NCBI GenBank assembly: GCA_904420155.1
Contig: CAJFUH010000016.1
Coordinates: 1 to 7,417 of the forward strand
From: an uncultured Clostridia bacterium
GTDB taxonomy: Bacteria > Bacillota > Clostridia > Oscillospirales > Acutalibacteraceae
Length of the DNA: 7,417 nt
Direction: 5' to 3'
Part shown: one piece after another, positions 5,249-7,417 of the stretch
Numbering within the stretch: position 1 is the stretch's first letter
Layout: the number at the start of each line of letters is the position of its first letter
Translations under genes and position numbers: made by a program
Notes under the pieces: generated by a model
Database searches by the model: none
The model's input: only the letters and a program-made list of their open reading frames with translations
What the model was told of the DNA's origin: nothing

Positions 5249-7335
5249 TCGTCTTTTTTCTCTTCTACCTTTTCATATCCGCAATCGGGGGTCACACAGT
5301 ATAGCTTGGGATTTTTTCCCTTTTTCTTCAGCAAAGTTTTTCCGCAGCGAGGGCATTTTTCCATAGACGGTTCATCCCAGGACACAAAATCGCAATCCGG
5401 ATAATGGTCGCATCCGTAAAAGATACGGCCTTTCTTGGTTTTTTTCACAATGATTTTGCCGCCGCATTTGGGGCATTCGGCCCCGGTATCCTGTATCAAT
5501 TTTTTGATATTCTTACATTCCGGATATCCCGGGCAGGCGATAAATTTTCCATACCGTCCGGTCTTAATGACCATTTTACGCCCGCACTTTTCACAAATGA
5601 TATCCGTTTCATCCTCTTTGAGCTGGATTTTAACTCCCTGCATCTCTTCTTTGGCCTTTTTTAAAGTCTTATCAAAATCCCCGTAAAATTCATGCAGAAT
5701 GTCCACCCACTGGGTCTTGCCTTCCTCTACGGTATCCAGCTCTTTTTCCATCTGGGCGGTAAATTTCAAATTGACGATCTTGGGGAAACGTTCTTTCATC
5801 AATTGGGTGGATACTTCCCCCAATTCGGTAGGCTTGAGTGTTTTTCCTTCCCGCACCACGTATTCCCTACTGGTAATGGTGGTAATGGTGGCGGCATAAG
5901 TAGAGGGCCGGCCGATCCCGTACTCTTCCAACGCCTTAATGAGGGAAGCCTCTGTAAAGCGTGGCGGGGGTTGAGTAAAGTGCTGATTGGGGAGCAATTC
6001 TTTTATCCGCACCTTCATATCTTTTTCCAGAGGAGGCAGGGCTCCTTCGCTTTCTTTGGCTTCGTCCTTGCTCTCTTCATATAAGACCGTATAGCCGTCA
6101 AAGGTGACGGTATATCCGGAGGCTTTGAAAATATAGCGTCCCGCCGTGATATCCGCCTGCATGGTGCTCTGAATACAATTTGCCATCTGACAGGCGATAA
6201 AACGCTCCCAAATCAACTTATACAGCTTATATTGGTCGTTACTCAAGCTGTCCTTGACGTCCGCCGGGGACAGGCTGGGCATAGAGGGGCGGATGGCTTC
6301 GTGTCCATCCTGGGCGTTGGCGCGGGATTTGAAATGGCGCGGCTTATCCGGCAGGTATTTCTCCCCCCATCGTTCCCGGATATAGTCGCCCGCGTCTTTG
6401 ATGGCGTCTTCGGAAATACGCAGGGAATCGGTTCTCATATAGGTGATCAAACCCACTGCGCCCATTCCTTTGATTTCAATACCTTCGTACAGTTCCTGGG
6501 CCGCCTTCATAGTGCGCCTGGCCTGGAATCCCAGCTTGCGGGAGGCCTCCTGCTGCAAGGTAGACGTAATAAAAGGAGGCGCCGGCGATTTGCGGCGGGT
6601 CCCTTTTTTGACCTTGGTGATAATAAATTCTTTATCTTTTAGTTCTTCCAAAATCCCATTGGCCTGATCTTCCGTAGTAATTTTGATTTTCCCGTTTTCA
6701 TCCCCGTAGAAAGAAGCGGGGAACTGTTTGCGGCTCCCCTGGGGGATACATTTGGCGTCGATGGTCCAGTATTCCTCCGGTTTAAAGGCCTGGATCTCCG
6801 CCTCGCGGTCTACAATCATGCGCACCGCCACAGACTGTACGCGGCCAGCGGACAATCCCCGGCGTATTTTCTGGGATAAGAAAGGGCTTAATTTATAACC
6901 TACCAGCCGGTCCAGGATACGGCGCGCCTGCTGGGCGTTTACCAGATCCAGATCAATTTCCCTCGGCTGGTTCATTCCATTGGAAACGCCGGTTTTGGTA
7001 ATCTCGTTAAAAGTCACCCTGTTTTTATCTTCCAGGCTGAGGTTGAGCAGATAAGCCAAATGCCAGGAAATGGCCTCCCCTTCCCGATCCGGGTCGGTGG
7101 CCAGATAGACATGGTCGCTTTTTCCCGCCATCTTGGTCAGCTCTTCCACCAATTTTTCCTTGCCTTTGATCACTTCATATTTCGGTTTAAAATCATGCTT
7201 GATATCGACGCTCAGACGATTCTCCGGAAGATCGCGGACGTGACCCATGGAGGCGATCACTTCATATCCGGATCCCAGATACTTTTTTATGGTTTTCGCT
7301 TTGGCTGGCGACTCCACAATGACTAAATCTGACAT
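5245..7335 (-). CDS. topA: DNA topoisomerase I (type IA)
   Basis: Relaxes negatively supercoiled DNA by cutting one strand through a 5'-phosphotyrosine link and passing the other strand; a cytoplasmic, nucleoid-associated enzyme. The 696 aa product is complete and of the usual length for Firmicutes. The N-terminal TOPRIM domain carries E8 in VESPAKAKT and the acidic metal-binding set D81, D83, E85 in TDPDREGE. The active-site tyrosine is Y299 in GLITYMRTDS, followed by R301. The conserved PPPRFTEASLIKALEE..GIGRPSTYA stretch lies near residues 457-481. Three C4 zinc ribbons follow: C581/C584/C601/C607, C621/C624/C642/C648 and C661/C664/C680/C685, ending in a charged tail. The ATG start is supported by AAGGTGG seven bases upstream and by the family-typical N-terminus MSDLVIVESPAKAKTI. 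Its TGA stop overlaps the trmFO ATG (ATGA), so the two are almost certainly cotranscribed. Topoisomerase III is excluded by the zinc ribbons and overall motif set. Identification is very secure. Confidence 0.98.
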   Translation of the reverse strand: MSDLVIVESPAKAKTIKKYLGSGYEVIASMGHVRDLPENRLSVDIKHDFKPKYEVIKGKEKLVEELTKMAGKSDHVYLATDPDREGEAISWHLAYLLNLSLEDKNRVTFNEITKTGVSNGMNQPREIDLDLVNAQQARRILDRLVGYKLSPFLSQKIRRGLSAGRVQSVAVRMIVDREAEIQAFKPEEYWTIDAKCIPQGSRKQFPASFYGDENGKIKITTEDQANGILEELKDKEFIITKVKKGTRRKSPAPPFITSTLQQEASRKLGFQARRTMKAAQELYEGIEIKGMGAVGLITYMRTDSLRISEDAIKDAGDYIRERWGEKYLPDKPRHFKSRANAQDGHEAIRPSMPSLSPADVKDSLSNDQYKLYKLIWERFIACQMANCIQSTMQADITAGRYIFKASGYTVTFDGYTVLYEESKDEAKESEGALPPLEKDMKVRIKELLPNQHFTQPPPRFTEASLIKALEEYGIGRPSTYAATITTITSREYVVREGKTLKPTELGEVSTQLMKERFPKIVNLKFTAQMEKELDTVEEGKTQWVDILHEFYGDFDKTLKKAKEEMQGVKIQLKEDETDIICEKCGRKMVIKTGRYGKFIACPGYPECKNIKKLIQDTGAECPKCGGKIIVKKTKKGRIFYGCDHYPDCDFVSWDEPSMEKCPRCGKTLLKKKGKNPKLYCVTPDCGYEKVEEKKDE

Positions 7336-7342
7336 TTACTAA

Positions 7343-7349
7343 CCACCTT
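7343..7349 (-). promoter_or_regulatory. topA ribosome binding site
   Basis: The transcript reads AAGGTGG seven bases before the topA ATG, a good match to the extended anti-Shine-Dalgarno complement. It fixes the topA start. The rest of the 82 bp upstream of topA contains no recognisable gene end; I see only a small GCTTTT/AAAAGC hairpin with a three-base loop at 7371-7385. Confidence 0.8.
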
Positions 7350-7417
7350 ATTATTATCAGTAAGTGTATCGCTTTTTGGAAAAGCCATACATCCTGTTTC
7401 TCTCCATAGAATATGCT

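Noticed and set aside
7336..7375. GATAAT box close before topA as a -10 element
   Set aside because: It is so close to the start that transcription would begin at or in the ribosome binding site, and the matching -35 (TTCCAA) is poor.
7371..7385. GCTTTT/AAAAGC hairpin before topA as a terminator
   Set aside because: The stem is short and A/T-rich, has a three-base loop, and is not followed by a T-run on the sense strand.
7357..7417. 19-codon frame ending in TGA upstream of topA, a possible 3' end of a gene such as dprA
   Set aside because: The residues match nothing I recognise, and other frames are equally open over this short stretch.

Overview
The window is ordinary bacterial housekeeping DNA. 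All six recognisable genes are on the minus strand, so the order of transcription runs from high to low coordinates. The order is topA - trmFO - (181 bp gap) - plsX - rnc - Elp3-like radical SAM gene - smc (5' part only). No mobile element, CRISPR array, tRNA or rRNA is visible.

Organism: the rnc - radical SAM - smc order, folate-dependent TrmFO, extended purine-rich Shine-Dalgarno sequences and use of TTG and GTG starts point to a Bacillota (Firmicutes) genome. It is most likely a clostridial one with roughly balanced base composition, such as an Oscillospiraceae/Ruminococcaceae-type gut bacterium. This is an inference from gene content and order, not a database match.

Layout: at 7336-7417 there is a short leader with a good ribosome binding site for topA. 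The topA gene (DNA topoisomerase I, 696 aa, three C-terminal zinc ribbons) overlaps trmFO (tRNA m5U54 methyltransferase, 434 aa) by an ATGA junction. After trmFO there is a plausible intrinsic terminator, then a second perfect dyad and a possible promoter. The second block is plsX (phosphate acyltransferase), a 94 bp gap with no acpP, rnc (RNase III), a radical SAM gene overlapping rnc by a TTGA junction, and smc starting with GTG 36 bp further on and running off the window at base 1.

Function: the first block combines DNA supercoiling control and tRNA modification. The second combines membrane phospholipid initiation, double-stranded RNA processing, a radical SAM enzyme of unknown substrate and chromosome condensation. 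The least understood gene is the radical SAM protein. It looks like an Elp3 catalytic core without the acetyltransferase domain, and its C-terminal tail resembles a KH RNA-binding motif. I see no convincing new multi-gene system here.
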